From the NCBI GenBank assembly GCA_022822905.1, contig JAJDYE010000037.1, positions 102,859 through 166,858 of the forward strand: DNA of 64,000 nt, in the 5' to 3' direction. The position numbers were made by a program, and so were the translations under genes. This DNA comes from Acidimicrobiia bacterium (GTDB lineage Bacteria; Actinomycetota; Acidimicrobiia; Acidimicrobiales; Bin134). Of the stretch, positions 25,861 through 33,870 are shown one piece after another (position 1 is the stretch's first letter; each line of letters begins with the position of its first letter). Below the pieces are notes generated by a model, which did not search any database, was not told the DNA's origin, and was given only the letters and a program-made list of their open reading frames with translations.

Positions 25861-26553
25861 TCAGTCCTCCCAGAATCCTTGCCGCGCCAAGTGGTCCACC
25901 GCCGCCATGCCCGACTGGTGGAGGTGGTGCTCCATACGGCGGCGGGCTTCTTCGGCGTCGCGGTCGACGATGGCTTCGAGGATGTCGGCATGGTGTTGAA
26001 CGGCCTGGGCGTCCCAGCCGTCGGTGAACTCGTAGTAGTCGGCCGGCACTGAGCGTTCCAGCAGCCGCAGCAGCCAACGCGTCCGGCGGGGGGCGGTGCG
26101 GTTGATGATGCGGTGGAAGGCCCAGTTGAGCGCCGATAGGTCGTCGTTGGTGCCATCGACGAATCGATCGTGAATGGCCCGCAACTGCTCGATCTCCTCC
26201 TCGTCCAGTGTGTTCGCCGCGATTGCCGCCGCCCGGCCGGCTACTACGCCGAACAGCTCGTAGTGGTCGACGATGTCTTCTGGGGTCAGGTCGGCCACCA
26301 CTGCACCCCGCCTGGGGATCAGGTCCAACAACCCTTCTTGGCCGAGAATGACCAGGGCCTCCCGGATCGGGCTGCGGCTGACGTCGAGCGCGGCGGCCAG
26401 AGCTTCTTGGTCGATCTTGGTCCCCGGCTTCAGGGCTCCGGTCAGGATTTGCTCCCTAACGTAGAGCACTACCTCATCAGCCAGTCCGCCCCGCCGCCGA
26501 GTCGGTGGACGGGTGCCCTGGTAGGGATCGGGGAAGACGGCCAGCTCGGTCAT
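25861..26553 (-). CDS. GntR-family transcriptional regulator (FCD domain)
   Basis: The 230-residue protein has an N-terminal winged helix (VREQILTGALKPGTKIDQEALAAALDVSRSPIREAL, typical GntR) and a helical FCD ligand-binding domain with the Asp/His pattern NWAFHRIINRTAP and QHHADILEAIVDRD. Its start overlaps the livMG stop (ATGA), so it is expressed inside the liv operon. It is a natural candidate to bind the inverted repeats near 31.4, 33.8 and 39.7 kb; the FCD ligand would be a pathway acid. Confidence 0.9.
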   Translation of the reverse strand: MTELAVFPDPYQGTRPPTRRRGGLADEVVLYVREQILTGALKPGTKIDQEALAAALDVSRSPIREALVILGQEGLLDLIPRRGAVVADLTPEDIVDHYELFGVVAGRAAAIAANTLDEEEIEQLRAIHDRFVDGTNDDLSALNWAFHRIINRTAPRRTRWLLRLLERSVPADYYEFTDGWDAQAVQHHADILEAIVDRDAEEARRRMEHHLHQSGMAAVDHLARQGFWED

Positions 26554-28442
26554 GTCGCCGACGATCCGAGGTAGGCGGCCTGCACCGCAGGGTCGGCTTG
26601 GATTTCCACGGGGGTGCCGGAGGCGATGACCGAGCCGCGGTCGAGGCAGTAGATGCGATCGCAGATCCCGATGATGAAGTCCAAGTCGTGGTCGATCACC
26701 ACCACGCCTGCACTTACCAACGCGGCCATTGTCTGCACCTGCTCGACCATGGCCAGCGACTCGGTGTCGCTCATACCCGAGGTGGGCTCGTCGAGCAGCA
26801 GGAACAGCGGCCGGGCGGCAGAGGCCCGGGCCAACTCCAGGCGGCGGGAGTTGCCGTAGTCCAGCTCGCTGGCCCGCCGGTCCCGGTGGTCCCACAACCC
26901 GGCGGCGGCTACGAGCACATCGGTTTCGGGGGTGGAGCGGTCGTCGTGCTCGGCGATGGCCACTAGGCGGGTCACCTCCACGTTCTCCCGCACGGTGAGC
27001 GACCCGAACAGCCGCAGGTTCTGGAAGGTGCGGACCAGGCCGGCTCGGGCTACCTCATGTGATGGGGTGCCGATGAGCTCTTTGCCGTTCAGCCGCACCT
27101 GCCCGGAGGTTGCGGGAACAAGCCCGGTAATCACGTTCAGCATGGTGGTCTTGCCCGCCCCATTCGGGCCGATGATCCCCACCACCTCACCGCTGCTCAC
27201 TTCAAAGCCTGACTGGGAGAGCGCCTGGAAACCGCCGAAAACCACACTGACGTCGCTCACCTCGAGCCGGGCTTCGCTTTCGTCGCTCATGGTGGCCTGC
27301 GGGACTGGGGGGGCGCTCTGGGTCCGAGTGAACCGTCGATAGAGCCAGTCGTCGAACTCCCAGTCGCTGAGCAGGCCCTTGGGCCTCCAGATCATGAAGC
27401 CGAGCATGGCCACGCCGAGGAACACGGTTTGGAGGTTCTCGCGGAAGATCCAGTCCAGTGGCTCGCTGTCGAGTCCGAGCCCGAACACCTCGAATCCGTC
27501 TTGACCCATTCGGCGGGCCAACTCCCGTCCCACCGTGATCACCGCCACACCGAACAGCGCGCCGGTGACGCTGTTGCGACCTCCAACAATGAGCATCGTC
27601 AGCGTCAACAGCGTGAAGAAGAAGAAAAAGTCTTCGGGGAGGAGCGAGCCGGTCTCGTATACCTTCAAACTGGCCCCTACCGACACCACGGCCACCGAAG
27701 TCAACAGGGCAATCATCTGCTGGACCATGGGGTTCACGCCCATGGCCCGGGCCGCCAAGTCGTCTTCCCTTCCCGCCTTGGCCAATCGGCCCCGCCGGCT
27801 CTGGGCGAAGAGGCGGGCCAGCACCAGGGCACCGGCCAGCGCCAAATAGATGGGTACTCGGGTGTCGAGTTTGCCCCCGATGCGGAACGACAGGCCGGCG
27901 CGCTCTCCACCGGTCAACTCCGGCCAATGACGGGCCACCTCGTGGGTCACGAACAACAGCGCCAGCGTGATGACGGTGGCGGCTACCGCCCCCGACTCAG
28001 CCCCGGAGCGAGCCAGGCCGATGCCCACAAAGACGGCCACCACCACCGTGACGGCGATGGCGACGCCCACTGCCCCCCAAGAACCCATGTCCACATCGGT
28101 CAGCCCCAGCGGCGCATCGGGAATGCGCTTGATTTTCTCGGCTGGCGCGATGGCGAAGATGGCGAACGTATAGCCGGCGATGGCCCCGAACCCGATGTGG
28201 CCAAACGACAGCACCCCCGTGTTCCCGACATAGATCTGGATACCCAGCACAATGATTGCGTTGATCATGGCGGTGGTGACCAGGCGCTCGCCCGCCCCGC
28301 CGAAAGAGCTCTGATACAACAGCCCGACGGCAACGAAGACGCCGAACAGCAGCCCCACCCCGACGATGGGGAAGGCCACGTCGCGGCGCAAGTTGGGGAA
28401 CATCCCTGCGTGGGCGGCGTTGGGGCCGCGCGGTTCGGCCAT
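26550..28442 (-). CDS. Fused branched-chain-type ABC permease-ATPase (LivM-LivG)
   Basis: The 630-residue fusion has residues about 1-370 as a LivM-type permease (GNTGVLSFGHIGFGAIAGY, later FGVAVITVGRELARR), and from about 385 a LivG ATPase with Walker A GPNGAGKTT, a signature-like LDYGNSRR in place of LSYGQQRR, and LLLDEPTSGM. The ATPase part begins with an internal Met (MSDESEARL), so a separate ATPase could also be made. The start overlaps livH (TGATG) and the stop overlaps gntR. With LivH, LivF and LivK it forms one importer. Confidence 0.92.
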   Translation of the reverse strand: MAEPRGPNAAHAGMFPNLRRDVAFPIVGVGLLFGVFVAVGLLYQSSFGGAGERLVTTAMINAIIVLGIQIYVGNTGVLSFGHIGFGAIAGYTFAIFAIAPAEKIKRIPDAPLGLTDVDMGSWGAVGVAIAVTVVVAVFVGIGLARSGAESGAVAATVITLALLFVTHEVARHWPELTGGERAGLSFRIGGKLDTRVPIYLALAGALVLARLFAQSRRGRLAKAGREDDLAARAMGVNPMVQQMIALLTSVAVVSVGASLKVYETGSLLPEDFFFFFTLLTLTMLIVGGRNSVTGALFGVAVITVGRELARRMGQDGFEVFGLGLDSEPLDWIFRENLQTVFLGVAMLGFMIWRPKGLLSDWEFDDWLYRRFTRTQSAPPVPQATMSDESEARLEVSDVSVVFGGFQALSQSGFEVSSGEVVGIIGPNGAGKTTMLNVITGLVPATSGQVRLNGKELIGTPSHEVARAGLVRTFQNLRLFGSLTVRENVEVTRLVAIAEHDDRSTPETDVLVAAAGLWDHRDRRASELDYGNSRRLELARASAARPLFLLLDEPTSGMSDTESLAMVEQVQTMAALVSAGVVVIDHDLDFIIGICDRIYCLDRGSVIASGTPVEIQADPAVQAAYLGSSAT

Positions 28443-29329
28443 CACACCCGCTCCGCGTGGGCTACTCGGATAAGGCCCTGGGGCCGGAAGATGAACAAGA
28501 GGGCAATCATCAAGAACACGAATCCCTCTGTGAGGCTGGCCACCGAGTCGGGTAGCCGAGACCGCAAGAGAACCTCGGCCAGACCGAGCACGATGCCACC
28601 CAGCACTGCTCCCCGCAGGCTTCCCAAGCCACCGATCAGCGCGGCCAACACCCCTTTGAGCATGGGGGTGATCCCGACAGTTGGAGTGGTGTGCCCCGAT
28701 CGCATGAGCCAAAACACGCCGGCAATTCCGGCCAGCAGGCCGGACAGGGCAAATGCCCCCCGGATCACCGTGTCGGACCGCACGCCCATGAGCCGGGCGG
28801 TATCGAAGTCGGCCGCCGCCGCCCGCAGGGCCAGGCCGAACATGGTGCGCTGGATGAGCCAGGATGTGGCCAACAGGGTTACCAGCGTCACCCCGATCAC
28901 CACCGCGTCGTACACCTCAATGTTCAGCGAGCCGATTGGGAAGGTGTTGGCCACCCATCCCGGTTCCGAGAACGTCTTGACCGACGCGGACACGTAGAGC
29001 AAGAAGATGGCCGACACCACGAAATGGACTCCGAAAGACGTCAACAACAGCGTGAAATCGGAACTGCCTCGGACCCGGCTGAATGCAACCCTCTCGATGA
29101 CGAGCGAGGTGACGATGGCGGTGCCGATGATGACCGGGGTGACCAAATACCACGACCAGCCCTCGCTGATAGTCCAAAACGCCACGTAGCCCGAAACGGT
29201 GATCAATTCGCCATGGGCAAAGTTGAGCAGATGCATGACGCCGAAGATCACCGCCACGCCCAACGCCAAAAGCGCATAAATGCTGCCCCGACCTAGACCG
29301 TCGATCAGGTTTTGGAGAAGCTCGGTCAT
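28442..29329 (-). CDS. livH: Branched-chain-type ABC transporter permease LivH
   Basis: The 295-residue membrane protein has GSIYALLALGVAVIFGVMHLLNFAHG at the N-terminus, ending in RPQGLIR; these are hallmarks of LivH permeases. Start ATG 29329 has GGGGAGA 8 nt upstream and is overlapped by the stop of a short reading frame (29367-29326) that copies its first codons. It forms the membrane channel with LivM. Confidence 0.93.
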   Translation of the reverse strand: MTELLQNLIDGLGRGSIYALLALGVAVIFGVMHLLNFAHGELITVSGYVAFWTISEGWSWYLVTPVIIGTAIVTSLVIERVAFSRVRGSSDFTLLLTSFGVHFVVSAIFLLYVSASVKTFSEPGWVANTFPIGSLNIEVYDAVVIGVTLVTLLATSWLIQRTMFGLALRAAAADFDTARLMGVRSDTVIRGAFALSGLLAGIAGVFWLMRSGHTTPTVGITPMLKGVLAALIGGLGSLRGAVLGGIVLGLAEVLLRSRLPDSVASLTEGFVFLMIALLFIFRPQGLIRVAHAERV

Positions 29330-29367
29330 GGGCCGCGTCTCCCCGGGTTCTGGAGCAGCTCGGTCAT
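29326..29367 (-). other. 13-codon mini-ORF duplicating the livH start region
   Basis: ATG at 29367 overlaps the livF stop (ATGA), with GGAGG 8-9 nt upstream. It encodes MTELLQNPGRRGP and stops in an ATGA that contains the livH start. Its first seven codons repeat those of livH (MTELLQN), with ATGACCGAGCT identical. It looks like a short tandem duplication of the initiation region that now forms a coupled linker. Confidence 0.5.
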
Positions 29368-30074
29368 TGCCCGTTGCCTCCGACAAAGGTGTCGAACAGG
29401 TCGGGGCGCTCCCGTAGCTCGGCTCCCGTCCCTTCGGCCACGATCTCTCCCGATCGCAAGACGTAGGCCCGGTCGGCCACCTCCAGCATGCGGGTGGCGT
29501 TCTGCTCCACCACCAGCAGGGTTCGTCCTTGGTTTCGGAGGGCCTCGATCAACTCGAACACCACATTCACCAGCACGGGGGCCAGCCCGAGCGAGGGTTC
29601 GTCCATCATCAGCAGCCGGGGCTTGGACATGAGCGCCCGGGCGATGGCCAGCTGCTGCGACTCCCCTCCCGAGAGATAGCCCGCGGCCACCGTTCGCTTT
29701 TCCCGAAGCACCGGGAACTGCTCGCCCATCTCGTCGAGCAATTCGGCCCGTTCCTCGCGGGACTGGGTGATTCCGCCGATCTTCAGGTTCTCCTCCACGG
29801 TGAGATCGCCGAAGATTCGCCGGTGCTCGGGCACCAGCGCCACACCCAGGCGCAGCAACTTCTCCGGCGAGCTGCCGGTGATGTCGGTTCCCTCAAAGGT
29901 GACCGATCCGGCCGCGGGGGAGAGGAGACCGGCGATCGACCCCAGAAGCGTGGTCTTTCCGGCGCCGTTGGGTCCGATGAGGCCGATCACCTCACCAGAC
30001 CCAACCCGCAGACCGGCGTCTCGAAGCGCTGAGATCGCACCGTATCTGGTTGTCAACCTCGAAACTTCGAGCAT
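29364..30074 (-). CDS. livF: Branched-chain-type ABC transporter ATPase LivF
   Basis: The 236-residue ABC ATPase has Walker A GPNGAGKTT, Q-loop region LVPEHRRIFGDLTVEENL, signature LSGGESQQLAIARAL and Walker B LLMMDEPSLGLAP. The PEHR..F.dLTVEENL block is specific to LivF. It couples ATP hydrolysis to the LivHM importer. It lies 47 nt downstream of livK. Confidence 0.95.
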   Translation of the reverse strand: MLEVSRLTTRYGAISALRDAGLRVGSGEVIGLIGPNGAGKTTLLGSIAGLLSPAAGSVTFEGTDITGSSPEKLLRLGVALVPEHRRIFGDLTVEENLKIGGITQSREERAELLDEMGEQFPVLREKRTVAAGYLSGGESQQLAIARALMSKPRLLMMDEPSLGLAPVLVNVVFELIEALRNQGRTLLVVEQNATRMLEVADRAYVLRSGEIVAEGTGAELRERPDLFDTFVGGNGQ

Positions 30075-30096
30075 GGTGCTAATCGTATGGGAGCAA

Positions 30097-30118
30097 CAGG
30101 CCTGAATATTCCGGCCTG
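30097..30118 (-). repeat. Intercistronic hairpin between livK and livF
   Basis: CAGGCC (30097-30102) and GGCCTG (30113-30118) flank the palindrome GAATATTC, giving a near-perfect 22-nt stem in the 47-nt gap. Similar hairpins after binding-protein genes stabilise the upstream mRNA and lower downstream expression, which would favour more LivK than transporter. Confidence 0.5.
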
Positions 30119-30121
30119 CGG

Positions 30122-31348
30122 TTACCCGATGGTGGCAACCAGGGTGTCCACGCCGTCGACGATCCGGTTGATCGGCACAGCCTTGGGCGGGATGCCGTTG
30201 GTGCCGGCGAAGGTGATCTCACCCGTCAGGCCCTGGAAGCCCTCAATCTGGGCCACCGCAGCGCCGATGTCGGCTGGGTTGGTGCAGCCGCAGTCCAAGA
30301 TGCCCTGGATGCCCAGGAACATCGAGTCCACGTACAGCGCCATAAAGCCCCGGCTTTCCAGCGCCTCGCCCTTGGTGGCCTCATAGTCGGCCAGCATGGT
30401 GTCGATGCGGTCACCGGGGGAGATGCTGGTATGCGGAGTGTGGGCGATGCCCTCGTTGTTGTCCTCGAACTGGATGCCGGTGGCGTCCAGCGCGTCGGTG
30501 CCGATATAGGTCAAGCCGTCGAGACCCTGGCCCTCGAGTTGGCCTCGCAGCGCAGTGACCTGGAAGCCGAGGGCGGCCGAGAAGACCACCTCGTTGTTCT
30601 GGGAGATGCCGGCGATTTCGTTGACCTGGGCGGAGAAGTCAGTGTCGGCGGCCCACACGTAGGTCTGGACGCTGACTACATCGCCGCCGAGTTCCTCGAA
30701 CTTGGCGATGAAGGCGTCGGGGTTGACGCCGGTGTAGGGGATGCCCTCGCCTTCAGTGAAGACGATGGCCCGGGTGATGCCTTGGTCCCAGGCCCACTGG
30801 GCGGCGGCGCCCGACATGCCGTGGTCGTCGAAGGTCACCAGGTATGAGTTGTTGGAGGCGTCGGCCAGTGTGGGCTCGGTGGAGGCGGCTACGAACAGCG
30901 GGACCTGGCCCTCGGTGGTCTGGAGGATCGGCAGCGCGAAGTCGGCGAACGGGGGGCCGATTAGGAAGTGGGCGCCCCAATCCAGGAGTTCCTGGGTTGC
31001 CAGCACCGCGTCGTCGCCGACCTCGGCGACCCGGACTTCCACCGGCGAGCCGAAGATGCCACCGATGCAGTTGGCCTTCTCGGCGATGAACGGCACCAGC
31101 TTGGAACCGGGGATGTCCACGAACCCCACCACGTCGCTGAAGTCCATGGCCATGCCCACCCGGATGGGATCGCCTGTCGGCGCGTCTTCGCAGTTGTTCA
31201 GATCGGCAGCCAATACGGCGTTGATGTCAACCTCGGCGCCATCGGGTGCCGACGTGGCTCCGCCATCATCGTCGTCGTTGCCGCAGGCGGATACCGCTAG
31301 GGCAAAAACCGCCAGCAAAGCGATCAAGAACTTGAACTTGAGTTTCAT
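30122..31348 (-). CDS. livK: ABC transporter substrate-binding lipoprotein (LivK type)
   Basis: The 408-residue protein starts with a classic lipoprotein signal (MKLKFKFLIALLAVFALAVSAC), followed by an acidic GNDDDDGG linker and a periplasmic-binding type I fold (Peripla_BP_6). That fold carries VRVAEVGDDA, LLDWGAHFLIGPPFADFALP and VQTYVWAADTDFSAQVNEIA. It is anchored outside the membrane and delivers the substrate to LivHM-GF. Strong Shine-Dalgarno GAGGAGGGGGAG. It is the first gene of an approximately 12-kb operon ending with the ALDH at 19403. Confidence 0.93.
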   Translation of the reverse strand: MKLKFKFLIALLAVFALAVSACGNDDDDGGATSAPDGAEVDINAVLAADLNNCEDAPTGDPIRVGMAMDFSDVVGFVDIPGSKLVPFIAEKANCIGGIFGSPVEVRVAEVGDDAVLATQELLDWGAHFLIGPPFADFALPILQTTEGQVPLFVAASTEPTLADASNNSYLVTFDDHGMSGAAAQWAWDQGITRAIVFTEGEGIPYTGVNPDAFIAKFEELGGDVVSVQTYVWAADTDFSAQVNEIAGISQNNEVVFSAALGFQVTALRGQLEGQGLDGLTYIGTDALDATGIQFEDNNEGIAHTPHTSISPGDRIDTMLADYEATKGEALESRGFMALYVDSMFLGIQGILDCGCTNPADIGAAVAQIEGFQGLTGEITFAGTNGIPPKAVPINRIVDGVDTLVATIG

Positions 31349-31394
31349 GAACTCCCCCTCCTCGGTCAGGTTCCGCGAACCTTACGGGAAAGAT

Positions 31395-31410
31395 CGTTTG
31401 GGAGCAAACG
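31395..31410. promoter_or_regulatory. Inverted repeat operator site A (livK promoter)
   Basis: CGTTTG-GGAG-CAAACG is a perfect 6-bp inverted repeat in a 16-bp unit, lying about 13 bp downstream of the predicted livK transcription start and 47 bp before its ATG. Nearly the same unit recurs at 33841 and 39734. Confidence 0.6.
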
Positions 31411-31413
31411 ACC

Positions 31414-31425
31414 TTTGTATACAAA
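31414..31425. promoter_or_regulatory. Perfect 12-bp palindrome TTTGTATACAAA over the livK start site
   Basis: The palindrome overlaps the predicted +1 of the livK promoter. TTGTATACAA resembles operators of FCD-type GntR regulators; the operon carries such a regulator. It lies 3 bp from operator site A. Confidence 0.6.
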
Positions 31426-31429
31426 ATCC

Positions 31430-31458
31430 AAAATACATTTTCTGCTCAGAGCTGTCAA
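31430..31458 (-). promoter_or_regulatory. livK promoter (sigma-70 type)
   Basis: On the minus strand a perfect TTGACA (31458-31453) and TATTTT (31435-31430) are separated by 17 bp, placing +1 near 31423, inside the 12-bp palindrome. This would drive the whole livK-to-ALDH operon. Confidence 0.65.
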
Positions 31459-31480
31459 TGGTCAATCCGGGCGAATTCCG

Positions 31481-32521
31481 TCAATCGGGAAGCAATTCGG
31501 CTACCAACTCGCCCGCCACCACCACTGGAGCGCCGTCCAAGGTCACGGTGCAGGCCCGCATGGGCAAGTCGAAATGGCCTCGGCAAAATCTTCCGGCCAC
31601 CTCGTTGGCCCCGGTCGAGTACAGGAAATTGCCGGCGAAAGCCCGGAGTTCGGTCCCGTTGTGGTCGGCCTTGTCCCACAGCGCCATGGCTTCCCAACGA
31701 GCCGAGGTGTTCATGCCCCAGCCCACATGGCTCACGGCGTAGGCGTCGGGCTCCTCGAAAGCAGCCAGATACGAGCGGAACAGCTCGGCGTCCACCCCGC
31801 TGCCTTCGATGGCGGTGATGTAGTCGTCCACCACGGTCAGCGTCACCGGATCCCGGACGTACTCCTTGAAGGTGAGGTTCACGTCGCCGGGGGCCAGCAC
31901 CACCGTGCCGTTCACCGTCCCCGCGGCGGGAAATGCCAGCACCAGTCCGCCGGGCCAGTGGGCGATGGTCCCCGGATCGGTGCACCAGCCGTGCGACCCG
32001 GCCCGAACTGCGCCGGTGAGGTCGACGGTCAGTTTGGTGCCCGCATCGGAGGCCACTTCCATCTTCTCGGCCTGCTCCAGCCAGGCCACACCGGTCGCCA
32101 CCCGATCGGCCAGGGTCGGGTCGTGGGGCCACCGCTCGGTGTTCTCGGGGTGCTCGTTGGAGATCATCAGCACCCTGGCCCCACTGGCCAGGATCGGGCC
32201 GAGTTCGGGAGCGTGGAGCAGCCCCTCCACCGTGCAGTCCACGATGAACTCGGCATTGGACAGCGCCCCAAGTGCTGCCGGATTGGCGGCAAGTGCCACC
32301 GACGCCCCGGTGGAGCGGATCGGCACCGGCCCGGCGTTGGGCGGCGTGGTTACCACCACGTCCACGGGGTCAACCCCGCATTGCGACAGGGCCAGGCGGG
32401 CGGTCTGAACGATCTCGGGTCGGCTCCGGGTTTCCGACAGCACAACCGCAGTCTCGGTCGGCACCAGCTTGCACGCCTCGAACTGCTCGGCATACCGCAT
32501 CACCCAGGTGCTTTCGATCAT
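31481..32521 (-). CDS. NicX-like metalloenzyme (2,5-dihydroxypyridine 5,6-dioxygenase / M29 aminopeptidase family)
   Basis: The 346-residue protein has H265 (SHVGWGMN) and H316-x-D318 (GHFDLP). As I recall, the published iron ligands of Pseudomonas putida NicX are His265, His318 and Asp320, so position and spacing are nearly identical. Other family segments are SNEHPENTER and DPGTIAHWPGG. NicX opens the ring of 2,5-dihydroxypyridine; related M29 proteins are aminopeptidases. I start at ATG 32521, preceded by AAGGGG; a GTG at 32542 overlapping the ACAD-like stop is an alternative. It is co-transcribed with that gene under operator site B. Confidence 0.7.
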   Translation of the reverse strand: MIESTWVMRYAEQFEACKLVPTETAVVLSETRSRPEIVQTARLALSQCGVDPVDVVVTTPPNAGPVPIRSTGASVALAANPAALGALSNAEFIVDCTVEGLLHAPELGPILASGARVLMISNEHPENTERWPHDPTLADRVATGVAWLEQAEKMEVASDAGTKLTVDLTGAVRAGSHGWCTDPGTIAHWPGGLVLAFPAAGTVNGTVVLAPGDVNLTFKEYVRDPVTLTVVDDYITAIEGSGVDAELFRSYLAAFEEPDAYAVSHVGWGMNTSARWEAMALWDKADHNGTELRAFAGNFLYSTGANEVAGRFCRGHFDLPMRACTVTLDGAPVVVAGELVAELLPD

Positions 32522-32538
32522 CGGTGGCCGCCCCTTTG

Positions 32539-33750
32539 TCACACCGGTGTGTCGGTGGCGTCGTCAAAGAGGCCGGCTCGGCCAAGGCGTTCGAGGCACA
32601 CATCCATGCTCCAGGGGTGCATGGCCGCGCCGCACCGGGCGTCTCGGTAGAACTGCTCCAGGCGAGACGGCCGCAGCAGTGCTCGTCCGCCGCACACCCG
32701 CAGCGCCAGAGACGCCAGTTGGGGAGCGCCGTCCATGGTGGTGACCATCGAGCTCCACGCCCGCCGCACCGCGGCTGGCTCGGGATCGACGCCCGACTCG
32801 CCCAGCACCCGGTAGCACAGCGCCTGGGCCCGGTCGTAGATGAGATTCATCTCGGCCCAGCCCTGCTGCTTGATGGGGTGGGAGCGCCGGGCGGTCGGCC
32901 CGCCGTCGCCGATGAGGTACTCGGCGGTGGCGTCCATGATGGCCCCCATCAGGCCCATGTAGGCGAACGACAGGGTCATGAAGAAGTACGGCCACCGGGC
33001 CGCGGCTTGGTCGAACATCCCCGGCGGGATCCACTCGCGCTCGACAGGCACGAACACATCCTCCAGCAGCAGGTTGCGGGAGTCGGTGGCCCGCATCCCC
33101 AGCGAGTCCCAGTCGCCCTCGATGTGCAGGCCCTCGGAGTCGGCGGCCACGCCCAGCAGGCGGACCCGAGGATCACCCTCCACCACGCACACCACGTTAT
33201 GGATATGCGCCGCCCCGCTGAGCGAGGCGAAGATCTTCCGCCCGCTCACCCGGTAGCCGCCGTCCACCGGCACGGCAGTGGTGGCATAACCCTCGGTGGC
33301 CCCGGCGGCGATTCCCTCCGAGAAGGGCTGGCTGTGAATGTGACCCTGCTCGACAATGCCCTGCCACAGCCCGGCCCGGCGTGCGTGCAGCGCGGACTGC
33401 TCTTGGGAGTCGAGGTCCATATCGTCGGCGATCTGTCCCACCAGCAGCGTGGTGCACACGTGCATGTTGAAGGTCAATGCGGTGGCCGCACAATGTCGCC
33501 CGAGCTCCTCGGACGCCAGGGCATAGCCCACGAAGTCGGCGCCCAATCCGCCCGCCGACTCGGGAATGCAGATGCCCAGTAATCCGGCGTCAGCCATTTC
33601 GCGCCAGCTGTCAAAGGGGAAGGCGGCGTCCCGGTCGTTTTTGGCGGCGCGTGCCGCGAGACCCGGGCCTAATGCTCGAACCCGCTCCACGAGGTCGGCT
33701 CGCTCGGGGGTCAGCACTCCATCTTGTGCCGCAAGATCGGCGAGTGTCAC
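32539..33750 (-). CDS. Acyl-CoA dehydrogenase-fold flavoprotein without a recognisable catalytic Glu
   Basis: The 403-residue ACAD fold has GICIPESAGGLGADF, GRKIFASLSGAAHI, SLGMRATDS and a C-terminal CGGRALLRPSRLEQFYRDARCG. The helix-G position is Tyr/Phe (YFFMTLSFAYMG), and the C-terminal position is Ala/Met, so neither known catalytic Glu is present. Such proteins include flavin-dependent oxygenases (DszC-like) as well as inactive paralogues. GTG start, first gene of a two-gene operon with the NicX-like protein, so a ring-hydroxylating monooxygenase role is possible. Confidence 0.75.
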   Translation of the reverse strand: MTLADLAAQDGVLTPERADLVERVRALGPGLAARAAKNDRDAAFPFDSWREMADAGLLGICIPESAGGLGADFVGYALASEELGRHCAATALTFNMHVCTTLLVGQIADDMDLDSQEQSALHARRAGLWQGIVEQGHIHSQPFSEGIAAGATEGYATTAVPVDGGYRVSGRKIFASLSGAAHIHNVVCVVEGDPRVRLLGVAADSEGLHIEGDWDSLGMRATDSRNLLLEDVFVPVEREWIPPGMFDQAAARWPYFFMTLSFAYMGLMGAIMDATAEYLIGDGGPTARRSHPIKQQGWAEMNLIYDRAQALCYRVLGESGVDPEPAAVRRAWSSMVTTMDGAPQLASLALRVCGGRALLRPSRLEQFYRDARCGAAMHPWSMDVCLERLGRAGLFDDATDTPV

Positions 33751-33834
33751 GGCGTCTTCCGGCGCTTGACGGGCACAAATCCCTTATCCACAGCCTTGAC
33801 TCTATTTCCACGGCGCTCTTCTGCGTTAGCCCAG

Positions 33835-33864
33835 TTGAGTCGTTTGGTACCAAACGAATATACT
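33835..33864 (+). promoter_or_regulatory. Promoter with operator site B in the spacer
   Basis: TTGAGT (33835-33840) and TATACT (33859-33864) are separated by 18 bp. The perfect 16-bp palindrome CGTTTGGTACCAAACG (33841-33856) fills the spacer. Transcription would begin about 7 nt downstream, at the GTG start of the next gene. On the other side lies the ACAD-like operon. Confidence 0.75.
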
Positions 33865-33870
33865 GTCGGC

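Noticed and set aside
27429..28997. Long plus-strand reading frame (522 aa) antisense to livM/livH
   Set aside because: No domain resemblance and no ribosome-binding site; a shadow of the permease genes.
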